Shown here piece after piece: positions 12,401 through 22,522 of a stretch of 42,500 bases of DNA; positions within the stretch are counted from its first letter, which is position 1; the number at the start of each line of letters is the position of its first letter. Origin of the DNA: Cryptococcus deneoformans JEC21. Its lineage: Eukaryota; Basidiomycota; Tremellomycetes; Tremellales; Cryptococcaceae. The stretch is from the NCBI RefSeq assembly GCF_000091045.1, contig NC_006670.1, positions 1,918,201 to 1,960,700 on the forward strand, read 5' to 3'. Under the pieces are notes generated by a model, which had not been told where the DNA came from, ran no database searches, and saw only the letters and a list, made by a program, of their open reading frames with translations. The translations under genes and the position numbers were made by a program.

Positions 12401-12516
12401 TGGAAATCAGTTTCTCAACCAGGTGGAGAGACTTTGGTATCTTCATCTGTTATGTGGTTTTCAATATCCTTGTTTTGTTGATTGCTGCTAGGTTCTTGAA
12501 GTGGCAGAGGAGATAA
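6459..12516 (+). CDS. AFR1: PDR/ABC-G multidrug efflux transporter Afr1
   Basis: ATP-driven plasma-membrane pump. In Cryptococcus, Afr1 exports azoles and contributes to fluconazole resistance and virulence (established knowledge). Exons: 6459-7360, 7417-7606, 7657-8292, 8352-8387, 8453-8473, 8526-8625, 8674-8771, 8825-8901, 8957-9030, 9085-9188, 9241-9283, 9336-9363, 9423-9456, 9505-9569, 9618-9741, 9796-9870, 9927-10088, 10138-10336, 10387-10605, 10655-10873, 10921-11196, 11250-11291, 11346-11563, 11616-11682, 11736-11916, 11972-12091, 12145-12212, 12263-12516. These sum to 1543 residues, the Afr1 length as I remember it. Order is NBD1-TMD1-NBD2-TMD2. NBD1: Walker [10 protein letters not shown] (about 258-266, Cys for Lys as usual in PDR), signature [10 protein letters not shown] (about 373), [12 protein letters not shown]2: GASGAGKTT (about 954), degenerate signature [24 protein letters not shown] (about 1082). 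The intron 11197-11249 uses the rarer donor GTCAGT. The reading frame is intact. Confidence 0.92.
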
Positions 12517-14349
12517 AAGCGCAAAAATGGGGGGGTAGACGGTAGAAATACGAGAGAATCGTTAGTTCGTCTTATATTTCCATCTTATGGTCGTCGTGAA
12601 TAGAAATTGCATCGTAGACTGCTTTAATTCGATATGAATATTTTCTTTGTGTATAATATGTGTCGTGTCAAGAGACAGTAATGGATATACGTTTATCACA
12701 TTGATGCGGTATTCAAAAATCCTGATCGTTTCAGGCCATGGTATGTTGGAAAAGAATATGGAGGTCAACAAGTGGAAGAGAGAACTGGGCGGACAAGGTT
12801 GAAAGGAGAGCAGCTCATTAAAATTAGCGAAGATGTCTCTTACTTATGCTGCAAAAGATCAGACGCCTCCAGAAATTGGAAGTTTGCCGTTGGGAGGAAA
12901 GGTGACTTTTAACCAATGGATTCGTTTTGTTTTTAATGATCCTTACAATATTGTGTTCCCTTTTGAATGGCTCTTATTTGTAAGAAGATTACGAAGAAAA
13001 ACATGAATAGTAAATTTAAAATGAACAAAGTCTATCTTCTTTTATCACACTTAGGATGCTACAAGATGATCGATGACACCTGCCGTCTGTGATGATGTAT
13101 TGGTGTGCTGATGCGTGGCGGTGATTGAGCGGTGCTATCGTCCGACGCATATCCCAATTACTGGCTGCTGACTGCTGACTGCTATTGCTTTTCGTCGATG
13201 CAAGACTGGCGCGGCGGCATCCTTCCTCATCAATCTACGTATTATCCACCAACTATCACGATTTTGTAACAAACATTACCGTAAGTGTACCGTAATACCC
13301 TCCTTTTTATGCCAAAGTTGTCCCAAGTTATGTGAGCTGCGAAGTGAGAGCGTCATCAGGTTATTAAAGGCTATGTTGGACCACTATACAAATAATAAGC
13401 TGTCCAGGTTTACCAACCCGGCGGACCTCCGGCCGAAATGCTGACGTTGGATCAATCTTTGCCTTCTTATGCATGTAACGGATTTACCCTTCTTCCTTTT
13501 TTCCTGGGCTATAAGTGAGTAATGAGTGGTCGAACAAACTTCACTGATGGCGATGCCTGTAACGGATGGATCTTTGAATGTCGTTCTTATTATTTTATTT
13601 GATCATCGAGACAATTAGTGACAGCTAAGACAAACTGAATATGAATGAAATAAAAGTGGTGATGGTGCTACCAATGGAATAGTCACGTTCGTTATTGCCC
13701 TATGAGATACGACGACGTACATAATAGCATACTTTACCGCTTATCAGCTTCGTATATCAACTATTTCACCCCCTCTTATATCAATAACATATAGCGTTCT
13801 ATGAACCCCCCCCCCCCCCCCCCCTCCTTAGAGCATAGATACTTATGCGCTTATGCTCAACCAATAGCAGTTACTAGTAGTACCATTATTATGACCACCC
13901 TTGCGGTCAGGACATACAACAACCATTAATACCAAGAGTATCTGTTCTTCGGTAGTATTCAATTACATATGCAGCACACAGCGCGATGTAGACAGCAGAT
14001 GATGCTGATGTATGGATACCATGCATAATCATGAAGGTGATGAAGGAATGGGATTCCTGATGTTTGATCTTGCTGAAGAAGGACAATGATAGCCCTTCTT
14101 GCTGTGCTCTATGATAATACTCCTGTTAAACGTCGTAAGGCCCTGATTAAATGAAATGTAGAAAAAACGACAATCTGACTACTAGTACAATTATTGCAAA
14201 CGCGACTAAACTATGTGACCTCTTGAGGATAGACCAGCACAAAAAGTTGCCCAAAACTACGAAAAGAAGATAGGTAGGGGAAGAACGGGGACTCATTGTT
14301 CATGAATCGTTATTGCGGGAAGTTGATAAGCATCCCACGCAAACCAGTG
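12517..14349. other. Non-coding stretch between convergent AFR1 and the bZIP gene
   Basis: Shared 3' flank of the two convergent genes. The first 200 bases are AT-rich and are probably AFR1 3' UTR. Further on there are short CTGCTGACTGCTGACTGC repeats near 13165-13185 and a 19-base C homopolymer at 13806-13824. No open frame of note, no tRNA and no family resemblance on either strand. An unannotated transcript cannot be excluded. Confidence 0.5.
13806..13824. repeat. 19-base poly-C tract
   Basis: An uninterrupted run of C flanked by ATGAA and TCCTTAG. Its length is likely to vary between isolates and may be a sequencing or assembly soft spot. Confidence 0.95.
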
Positions 14350-15583
14350 TTATGGTTGCGCTTGACGCCAAGAATCGGCCGCTTGCATGCTTGGACTGTT
14401 TTGAAAGTTGACTGAAGAATAACTCAATGCCGTTCCCATAAATGGAGGACTGGACTGCTAGAAAACTAATGGTCAACTATAAATATATCTACCACAAGTC
14501 GCCACCGGCAAGAGACTCACTTCTTGACCCCAGATCGTGTCGTTCCCCTGGCTTCCACGTGAGTAGTTGAGAGGCTCAACCCCATATGTTGCTTGGGGCC
14601 GTGGCAGGGCATGGGAAGGAGGGTTGTGAGGGTAAGGATAAGATTCGTATCGGACGGGATATCGAGACTCAATCTGAGTCATGCTCGCGGGGGCGTTGGC
14701 CGCTGATCCAGCTGGCTGCGCAGTAGAAATGTTTCCGGAGTGTGAAAGGGAATGAGATCGCAGGTCCCCAAAAGAAGCAGAAGAAGGAAGGTAAGGTGAG
14801 GCAGAAGGAGCCTAAAGAGCGCTGGGTCAGCTTGACCTCCACGGTTCGAAAAGGAAAGTGCGAGACACGCACTGAGAGCGGACGTACAGAGGAAGACATC
14901 ACACGCGTGTGAGAGTCTTCACCTGGAGTCCTAGAGTACTGGTCAACAGTGCCCGACTGGAGAGAAGAGCTGGCAGACACTGAGCTTGCACCATCATTAT
15001 TAGTCGTGGAAAGAGTCGGCTGCAATTTGAACATCGTCAGTCAAGCATATCGATCGAACTCATGGCCATACTCACATTTGTCAGAGGTCTCGGACGATTG
15101 TGACTAGCGCCTTGCCTAAGAGGAGGACTAGCGCCAAGGTCGGCAGTAGTAGAGGCATCTGGAGGTCCTCCGTAGCTCACACGCAGCGCATACAGCTGCC
15201 TTCTCTGATCGGCATTTTCCTCACGCAAATACCGATTCTCCGCTTGTAGTTGGCTCAACTCGGATGAATGGACCGGCAAAGAAAAGCGTGAAGTTCCAAC
15301 AGAAGGCAGCTGACCAAGCTGCCTCCGAGCGTCTTCCAGTTGAGCAGTAAGTACCTGAACAGACTCCTCGAGCTGTGAAGGAAGAGAGAACCAGGTTAAC
15401 AATAATTAAACAGTTATACCGATCACTTACGGCTTTTACTCTCGCCTTCTGTTTTTCCCTATGCCTCTTTTGAGCTTTTGCGTTTCTGGTACGCCCATCG
15501 TATTCGTCCATAGCTGCATTCCCGTCATTATTTTTGACACCTGTAGCCAGGATTTTTGAAGGAATGGAAGTTCTTGGTGACAT
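14350..15583 (-). CDS. bZIP transcription factor (321 aa)
   Basis: Sequence-specific DNA-binding regulator. Exons: 15583-15431, 15372-15076, 15019-14903, 14811-14521, 14457-14350, all phase 0, stop TAA at 14352-14350. The basic region is residues 30-50 and reads RTRNAKAQKRHREKQKARVK. It matches the bZIP rule N-x7-R-x9-L exactly (Asn34, Arg42, Leu52). Hydrophobic a/d positions 52, 56, 59, 63, 66, 70 and 73 make the zipper, which the 59-nt intron 15373-15430 separates from the basic region. A second Leu/Gln-rich helix (LSQLQAENRYLREENADQRR) may extend the coil. The rest is Ser/Pro/Thr-rich, disordered and possibly activating. The core NAKAQKRHR differs from the classic Yap motif (Q..F). ATG 15583 is the first ATG in frame. 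The target genes are unknown. Confidence 0.88.
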
Positions 15584-18500
15584 TTGAAACAAGGAAGGAA
15601 AGGATCTTGCGGGAAAAGGAGGCGTGAAGAAATATGATGGAACGCAGTGCTGAAATCGGCGGGACAAGCACGCGTAGACCAACCCGCTGTGTTATCTGAG
15701 TAATGTTACAACCCAACTTAGACAGGGCTCCCAGGCGAGAGATATCAAAACCGGGTCAACTCGGATATAACGACAGCCAACGCAAGAGTGTAAGAGCGCG
15801 GTTTGTGGCGTCGCAGCAAACCAATATGGAGAAGCACACTGTGGGAATTGGGTAGGCGATTGAAAGTGAAATGCCGTTGTCAGGGGTTTGGGGCCCGACC
15901 CTTTTACGAGAAAAAGTTAGCTAACGGCAGGGAATATCTGATAGCCACTGCGATATGTGGTAGAAACAGTACTTTGTCAGCATACTCATTTTCTTTTCAG
16001 CCACCAAACAAACAGAAGGATTTCAAGCTCCCCAAGTAGACATGATAAATAATCAGAGCCATGACAGATAGTGGGGGCAGGGAAGGTCTTGTGCTGAAAA
16101 GCCGGGAACGCTAAAAATCATGGACGAGGAGCAGAGGATTGAGGAACCCACTCGTCGCTCCCAAAATGCGTCCCTTAGACGTGTCTACATCGTCTGTTCA
16201 GGTAACGGTCCTACATCTGATGTGATCGAACACTGACCAGACTACGTTGAAGCACAAATTTTATGGAGGGGAAGAGATCGAACTCAAAGATAAGGAGTCC
16301 ATTGAGGCGCAATTGAGAAATAAGAGAATGATAATGCTTACAATATCGCGCTTTATCCGAATTGTCTGCTTGAGATAGCTGACGATGGCCTGTATATGCA
16401 ATGCGAGAGTGTCAAGACGAAGAGGAAAATATGCTTGAAGCTGGTCGAACGATGTAAAACGTGACTGTGTACGGCGGCGGGCAACGTCTGACGTTTAAGC
16501 GTGTCTGTAGGGAAAAAGGTTATGATAATGGGAAGTACACGGCAAACGACAGCGTTGGGGGACGATGCAAATAAAAGGGGAATGTAGCCTTTAATGTGGA
16601 TGGTGGAGGATGTTTTTATGACGGAATGGATGTTCTTTGTGAGAGTGATGCTCTCGTTGAACCAGCGAGCGAAGTCAAACAACGTCACCAAGGAAGGCCC
16701 CCTGAATTTTTCCCTCTTTTCGGTCTCTTCTTTCTCGTCCGCAGAACGCGTAAGAGGTCCCTGAGATGATGTGCATGCAGGGCAAATCAGGGTCCAAAGA
16801 GTAATCCCCGTCGATCTGCACCATATATGGAATATTGTTCGATCCTGAGTTCATTAGGTGACTACCTCCCTTCTGCCGCATGTGCGCCTGGTCCATTACC
16901 CTATTTCGCCGACGCGCCGAATCTCTTCAACAGTCTTCAAAGACGCCAAACCCGAAGGCTGCTCTGTTCAAGGAATGGGAAAAGGAACACGAAAACGAAA
17001 GCCAATGCCCAGCACGTGCTCTGTTGGATTGCAGTGTGTGCGTTTGTGCCAAACATTTTGCGCAGATACGCAGATTATTGGCAGGCAGAAGAACGAAAAA
17101 TAGCTTCGTAAGTGTCAATTACCAACCACTGTGTGCTCGGTTCTCGGTGAGCGGTTCTCGGCTCTCGGTTCTCAATGCACGGCTCAAAGCACCGGTCAAG
17201 AGTCAGCAGGCAAATGGTGATGGACTCATTTTGGCATTTAGTATCAGTTGGTGGTGCAGTGCTTTACGGGCCATTGGTAGTTCGATCTGCAATGAGAAGA
17301 AAGCTAAGAAGAATATGACTTTCGGGCTTTGAGATAAACGCAAGATGCGGGCGTTATTCTGCTGTTCTGCTGTGACTGATCAGTGTCGCGATAAGAGAGA
17401 TGATGCCATTCGCGGTCTGCGGCTTTAATCCCCCCGTGAACTTCGGGCCTCCTCGTCGTTTGTTGTTATTGTACTGCTAAAAAAAGCGCTGACATAGGCT
17501 ACAGCCCACGGAGTGTACATCTGGCGGTAGAAGCAGGTAGTAATACTTATACATTATTAGCATAGGAGATGATAATCTATAGAGCTCCGTGTCTTTAGGT
17601 ATATTGTACGTGTATCATTCCAAGTCTCCGTGGATGATGGTCCGTCCCCTATTATGCCGAAATCAAGCTGTCTGTTGCTGTCATATCAACATCATGTCTT
17701 CTGTCTTCCGTCTTCTGTCCTCTGTCTTCGATTGCGAGCTAGAGAAGTAGAGAATCGCCGGACGCATTGAGAGGAAAAGCAGGAGGTCCGCAGGCGAAAG
17801 GAATGTATATGTCACAACATTACCACCCAACAAGCTGGTAGCAGGATTATTATTGTCACAACAATGAGGAGACGAGGGAGGAAAGATAGGGGGTCGTATA
17901 GAAAGAAGAAGGACGTAAGTAACCTGCTGAAAAAAGGAAGACAGAAGGCAGGCAATTCGTATAGGATATTACTTGGATCTGTTGATCGACCCATTTTCGG
18001 CATGGGTATTTTTTACTACACGTATAACGCAACAGAAAGATAGTCAATACGAATTCCATGTTCTGCGATAGAAGACTCAAGTCCCCAGTTCCAGTTTTCT
18101 GGGATGGTACTGGAAGTAGTGTCCTCTCCTTCTCAACAGACAACAAGAAGAAAGTAATGCATTTTCCATTGGAAATACTTATACAATTGACAATATTATC
18201 GTTCGGCGGCTTTGTAGTGCAGTTTTATCTTCTGCCGCCCTTAAAATAGGCTTCTTTTGGCTTAAAAAATGGTTTCAGGGTGATCCACTTCGTACAGCAG
18301 CACGATACGTTATTACCAGGGACAACAGACACTCGTGATGAATCGTCGGGAATTGCCTGGATGTTGAATAATTAAGGGTGGAAACCGGCAGGCGGCACAG
18401 CAAAAAGGCAAACAATAGGTAGTAGGGTACTTGAAGGAGGCTATGTGGTGCTTTATGGGTTTTACTCACCTATCAAAAGATAGATCAGAAGATCCAAGAA

Positions 18501-20600
18501 GAGCTACAAACCAAGTAGTATCATCGATCGACATCTGACCACTGACGTCTTCCGCCACCTAGTGGTGATTCACAAGAGTTTGTGTGAAATGCAGAAGAAG
18601 AATTCTCGTAACATCGTTGATCCGGGTTCCTACTTCTCAAGACATCGATCATGTTATATATCAGTAATATCACCCATGAAAAATCAGCAAGGGCGGACCT
18701 CCTTCCTTGATATTCTAATTCTACTCGGCACGTCGTAATAGAAGAAGTTGAAGTAAATACGTAGTTGAGCTCTACATAGGTAATAAGTGCTTTATGATGC
18801 AGAGAACAAAAGGGAAGTTACTCTTCTTCTTCTGTGTCTTCTCATTGTGAAGGGAGGATGTGCCCGGATCCACAAGGTACTTACAAAGTGCCTGCCAGTT
18901 CACAAACGACAATACATGTATGCCACTTTGTAAGGATATGGGACAAATGGATCACGGAAGATAAGTCACGAGACGAGGGAAGCGGAACCAGTGCGTTGTA
19001 CATACATATGTTCATAGTTCGTAGTTTTGTAGGGCGGAGACCGTTGTTGGAAACAGGCCGAATGAGGAAAGGTATGAATGAAAGGCCAAATAGATAGACT
19101 TTAGATGTCATCTATTCTTCCTCAACTCTCTACCGTTTTTGACTGCTACTTGTCCTCCTCACTTCATGCTACTTGTCTTCACTTCACGTAGCTACTTGTC
19201 GCTACTTCAGACTCCTTCCCCTAGCTCGGGGGCAACTTAGCAGACAGGTAGCTGATGACAAAAAACGTGCTGAAAAGATTTGGTTATGAACCTCCTGGTT
19301 GCCCAGTAAGCCACCACACACTTAAAGATATCTTCATGTCGTAGTTGGCACGTTGAAGAAGTCTGTCGATCCGCGAGGCTTCAGCCTGTATAATAGTAGA
19401 TGCTCGAAGAATTTGTCCTACAGATCAATTGACTATGTAGTCAATCGCAAATTCGGAAGTTTTCCGCGAATGAATTACGAAATCCGACCTATATCTTTTT
19501 CCCTTTTGACTGAAAGCTGCAGAATGTAAAAAAGATAGTGATGACGCCTGGCGTTGGTAAATAAGAAGGCAAATAATAAGGTTGAAAATCCAAAAAAAAG
19601 AAGATGTAACTTGGAGATTGCAGATCGACGTTGCGCATCGGGAAGAGATTAGGGACTGAAGACGATTGAAGTGTACGGAGCGATATGAGAAAGAAGGGAT
19701 AGGGAGAAGCACATACTAAGGAAGAAGAGAGAGCAGGATCGGATGGCCGAGCTTGAGGTCGGTTGCGGATGGCGCATAGAAGAAGGGCCCGGCGTCGGCG
19801 GGTCATCGGTCGTCCTGTTGTTCATCTTTTAACGAAGCGAAAAGAGATCTTGCTCCTTGCTGCTCACTGCTGTTGTTGGTACCTGACATTGCCCGTAGCC
19901 TATACCTGTACAAAAACGGTAATCAAGAATAAATCAGAGATCATGTCAAAACAGAAGAGAATACGCAGTATTAAGATCATAAGAGCCGAGCAGCCAAAAG
20001 CCAACAAACAAATAACCAATTTGGCCTCGATAGCCGAAAAAGTGCCGTCGCGTACTTCGGATGGCGGCGGAGGACGGAGGTGTCATTATTACGTGTCCAC
20101 CTCGTACGTACTACTCGTACTAATAAACACCGATCAAACCATATAGCAGCTAGTAACATAGCTATTCCAGATTACAAAAACTGTCCAAAATTTAAAAATG
20201 ACCGAGGTAAAAGCCATGTACGTCATAACTAGACATTTTACGGGCCATCGATGATGTCCATAATAACACTGTTTCCGAGGGCTATTAAATACTCCTCCGC
20301 TCTGCTCTTTGCTCCATGGCATTCTGCATGATTGCATGCTGCTATTCATGTTCTCTAATCTCTGCCGCTTGCAATCTACGCGAAGACCTTTCGAACATTT
20401 AGGTGTAGACAAATTGCGAGTTATTTCGCAGATAATTCATGATGAATTGGTGAACCAAAAAGAATTGCCTCAGGAGGGGGTAATGACGTCGTAACTGCAT
20501 CGTATTATGTGGCTCAAAAGTCGTAGAATCGAATTATCAGAAGCCCGACTTCATCATGCTTCGGATTTACCATGAAAAGAAATTTCTTTCGAAATAACTT
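15584..20600. other. Gene-poor region, left part
   Basis: About 5 kb with no gene I can defend. Open frames stay below about 150 codons, and none has a family signature or a consistent exon chain. Visible structure includes TCTCGGT-type repeats near 17138-17185, tandem TCTTCYGTC units near 17695-17735, and coding-like fragments near 16120-16464. Some of it must be the bZIP gene's promoter and leader. Non-coding transcripts, or genes specific to this lineage, are possible. Confidence 0.45.
16120..16464 (+). other. Coding-like fragments in different frames, unresolved
   Basis: From ATG 16120 a 38-codon frame reads MDEEQRIEEPTRRSQNASLR onward and stops at 16236. A GTAACG...GACCAG segment (about 16200-16239) resembles a short intron. 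Beyond it lie FYGGEEIELKDKESIEAQLR in one frame and NCLLEIADDGLYMQCESVKT in another, with a TGA at 16462-16464. The pieces could be a decayed gene, a lineage-specific small gene whose splicing I cannot solve, or chance. I recognise no domain. Confidence 0.2.
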
Positions 20601-20681
20601 TATTTTTGTCAGAATTAAATGGAACGGCCTCCGAACGCGGTCTCCTTTAAATTAATTGCCAACTCAACCTACAATTCAACA

Positions 20682-20790
20682 TAGGCTCGTTCGACTACCG
20701 CCTCGACACAAGCCCCGCCCGGCCGTCGGGGTCGGGTCGTGCCTCGTCCGAGGCCGGCCAATGTCCGTTGAGGGGCTTGTGCCGAGCCTA
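20682..20790. repeat. GC-rich fold-back with nested inverted repeats
   Basis: Nested arms pair perfectly: TAGGCTCG 20682-20689 with CGAGCCTA 20783-20790, and CACAAGCCCC 20707-20716 with GGGGCTTGTG 20772-20781. Inside them are CCGGCC 20719-20724 with GGCCGG 20752-20757, or alternatively GCCTCG 20741-20746 with CGAGGC 20749-20754. The block is GC-rich in AT-rich surroundings and can form a long hairpin. A MITE or fold-back element core is one reading. A regulatory or non-coding RNA structure is another. Confidence 0.7.
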
Positions 20791-22522
20791 CTATAGAATT
20801 CAATTCACACTGAAATAAATCACAACTATAGTTATAAGTGACGCCGTCCGACTCTTCAGGCTTCAGAACACATGGTTTAAGGCATGTGCATTTTTTTAAT
20901 CGTAACATACGCTTGACACGTTCTTACCTAAGATATCATCCATCTCAACAATTCCCCACCATGGCCCCTAAAAACAGAATGAAAATGGAAATCAAGTGCT
21001 CAGCGGCACCCACCACCAGAAGAAACAACGAAACTCCGACAACATGCAATGGACAGCAGATATCGACAACGATAGTGTTTCGACAGAAGAGCATGTTGCT
21101 ATGTATGGCTATCAACCACCCCCAAGGACAGAGGCTCCCTAAATTCCAGCCGGAGAACCAGTCATAAGAAGAAAGACCTTTGGTCGAGGAAATAAAATCG
21201 GACGGATGGTCCTATTAGACAAAGCAGGAGATGAAGTTCTCATCTGATACCTCATGGGTGCTTTCAGTGCGGATAGTAACAATCCTGATACGAAGTTGAA
21301 CATACTTCCGCCAAATGACTGAGGTATTGAGATGTTCTGAGCCCATGATACTGAATGCACAGACGGGCCTTGAAGCGCTTACGACTGAGGGGCGGCTGGC
21401 ATTCGACATAGCTCTCCGGCTCATGCTGTGGCCTTACTTATACCTCGCCAACAGTTTTGGCATACTCATTACTTCGCTCTTGGGGTGGGAAGCTGGTTAG
21501 ACCTTAATGTTGTTATAATAGGTAAGGATTCAGAAAAATTAAATGCCACTTATTACATTGCAAAAGCGAAGCACGGATCTTAGTGTATGGTGATGAGTGT
21601 TCGTTCTTCACTCATTAAAATTATAAAAATAAAAATAAAAGGTTCATTGAGGGCCATATGAGCTTGTAAGACATCATCATTGATCGCCCGTGTTGACTGC
21701 AGAAGAGTGGAAGGCAATGGATTTTGCGTTCAGCAGTCAATTTACTTTTTAATTACGACAAACTTTCTGCCGCACTACCTTGACGTGCTGAACTTGTGAT
21801 GAAGACTCGAGAGATGATATGCAATCATTCTATTCTTTCGAGCTTGCCTCTTTGTTCCTCTTGCTTCCTCTTCCTTACACGCAGGAAGCACAAGCCACAC
21901 AATCTTCCCCTCCATTATTCCCTCCTCGCTCTTCTCTCCTCACTCATTCAGCTCGCAAGTCTGTGAACCTTGTGATAAACAATTAAGGGCAAATCTTAAA
22001 AGGAAAAGCCTCTGAGTTCCTCAGTATACCATATATAATGCTGCTCTCAAAAGAAAGAATAATAAGTGGTATTTAGTGCATGACAAATATATACATGACG
22101 GAATATACTTACATGAACATAATAATAAATGTCGCGCACGTACGTAGTAAGAAGAAGTGGTGATGCTGGAAGCTTGGCAAGGATTAAGAGAGCTTAAGCA
22201 AAACCATAAATTATCGAACGATTGGGCTGCTGGCTGGCCGTCAATTGAGTGGACGGATATTTCTTCGTTTCAGTCTGGTTATTATAAATTCAACACGCCT
22301 TCTCTACAACAATCATATCCGAACACTTCCCTCTGTATCAAGGGAGTCCAGTGTCTCGCTTTCCTGTCCCTTTCAAAACGTCCCAGTGACGGCCTCTTGT
22401 GGGCATGCCGCACATTTGCTAAGTTCTTCTGTTTACAAACCTTAGACAGCGTCTCAAGCGACCATAAAAAGCACCTCGCCTACGTGTCTATCCATCTTTG
22501 TCTTATTTTGGCAGCAATATCA
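20791..22522. other. Gene-poor region, right part, with possible decayed coding sequence
   Basis: No supported gene. Between about 20961 and 21500 several frames carry protein-like text, for example a 68-codon run from ATG 20961, RRKTFGRGNKIGRMVLLDKA in a second frame and LTTEGRLAFDIALRLMLWPY in a third. Stops fall between them and I recognise no family, so this may be debris of a mobile element tied to the fold-back just upstream. From about 21900 the sequence is AT-rich and is presumably the promoter and leader of the gene starting at 22523. Confidence 0.4.

Noticed and set aside
15528..15716. Upstream or extended reading frames at the bZIP 5' end
   Set aside because: The apparent starts at 15682 and 15716 are TTG, not ATG. 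The first in-frame ATG is 15583, so no ATG-initiated overlapping upstream ORF is supported there.
16880..17332. 150-codon open frame in the gene-poor region
   Set aside because: At least two frames here look equally protein-like and none has a recognisable family or consistent splicing.
19763..20146. 127-codon open frame
   Set aside because: Arg/Lys-rich without domain or homologous motif. Consistent with chance in mixed-composition sequence.
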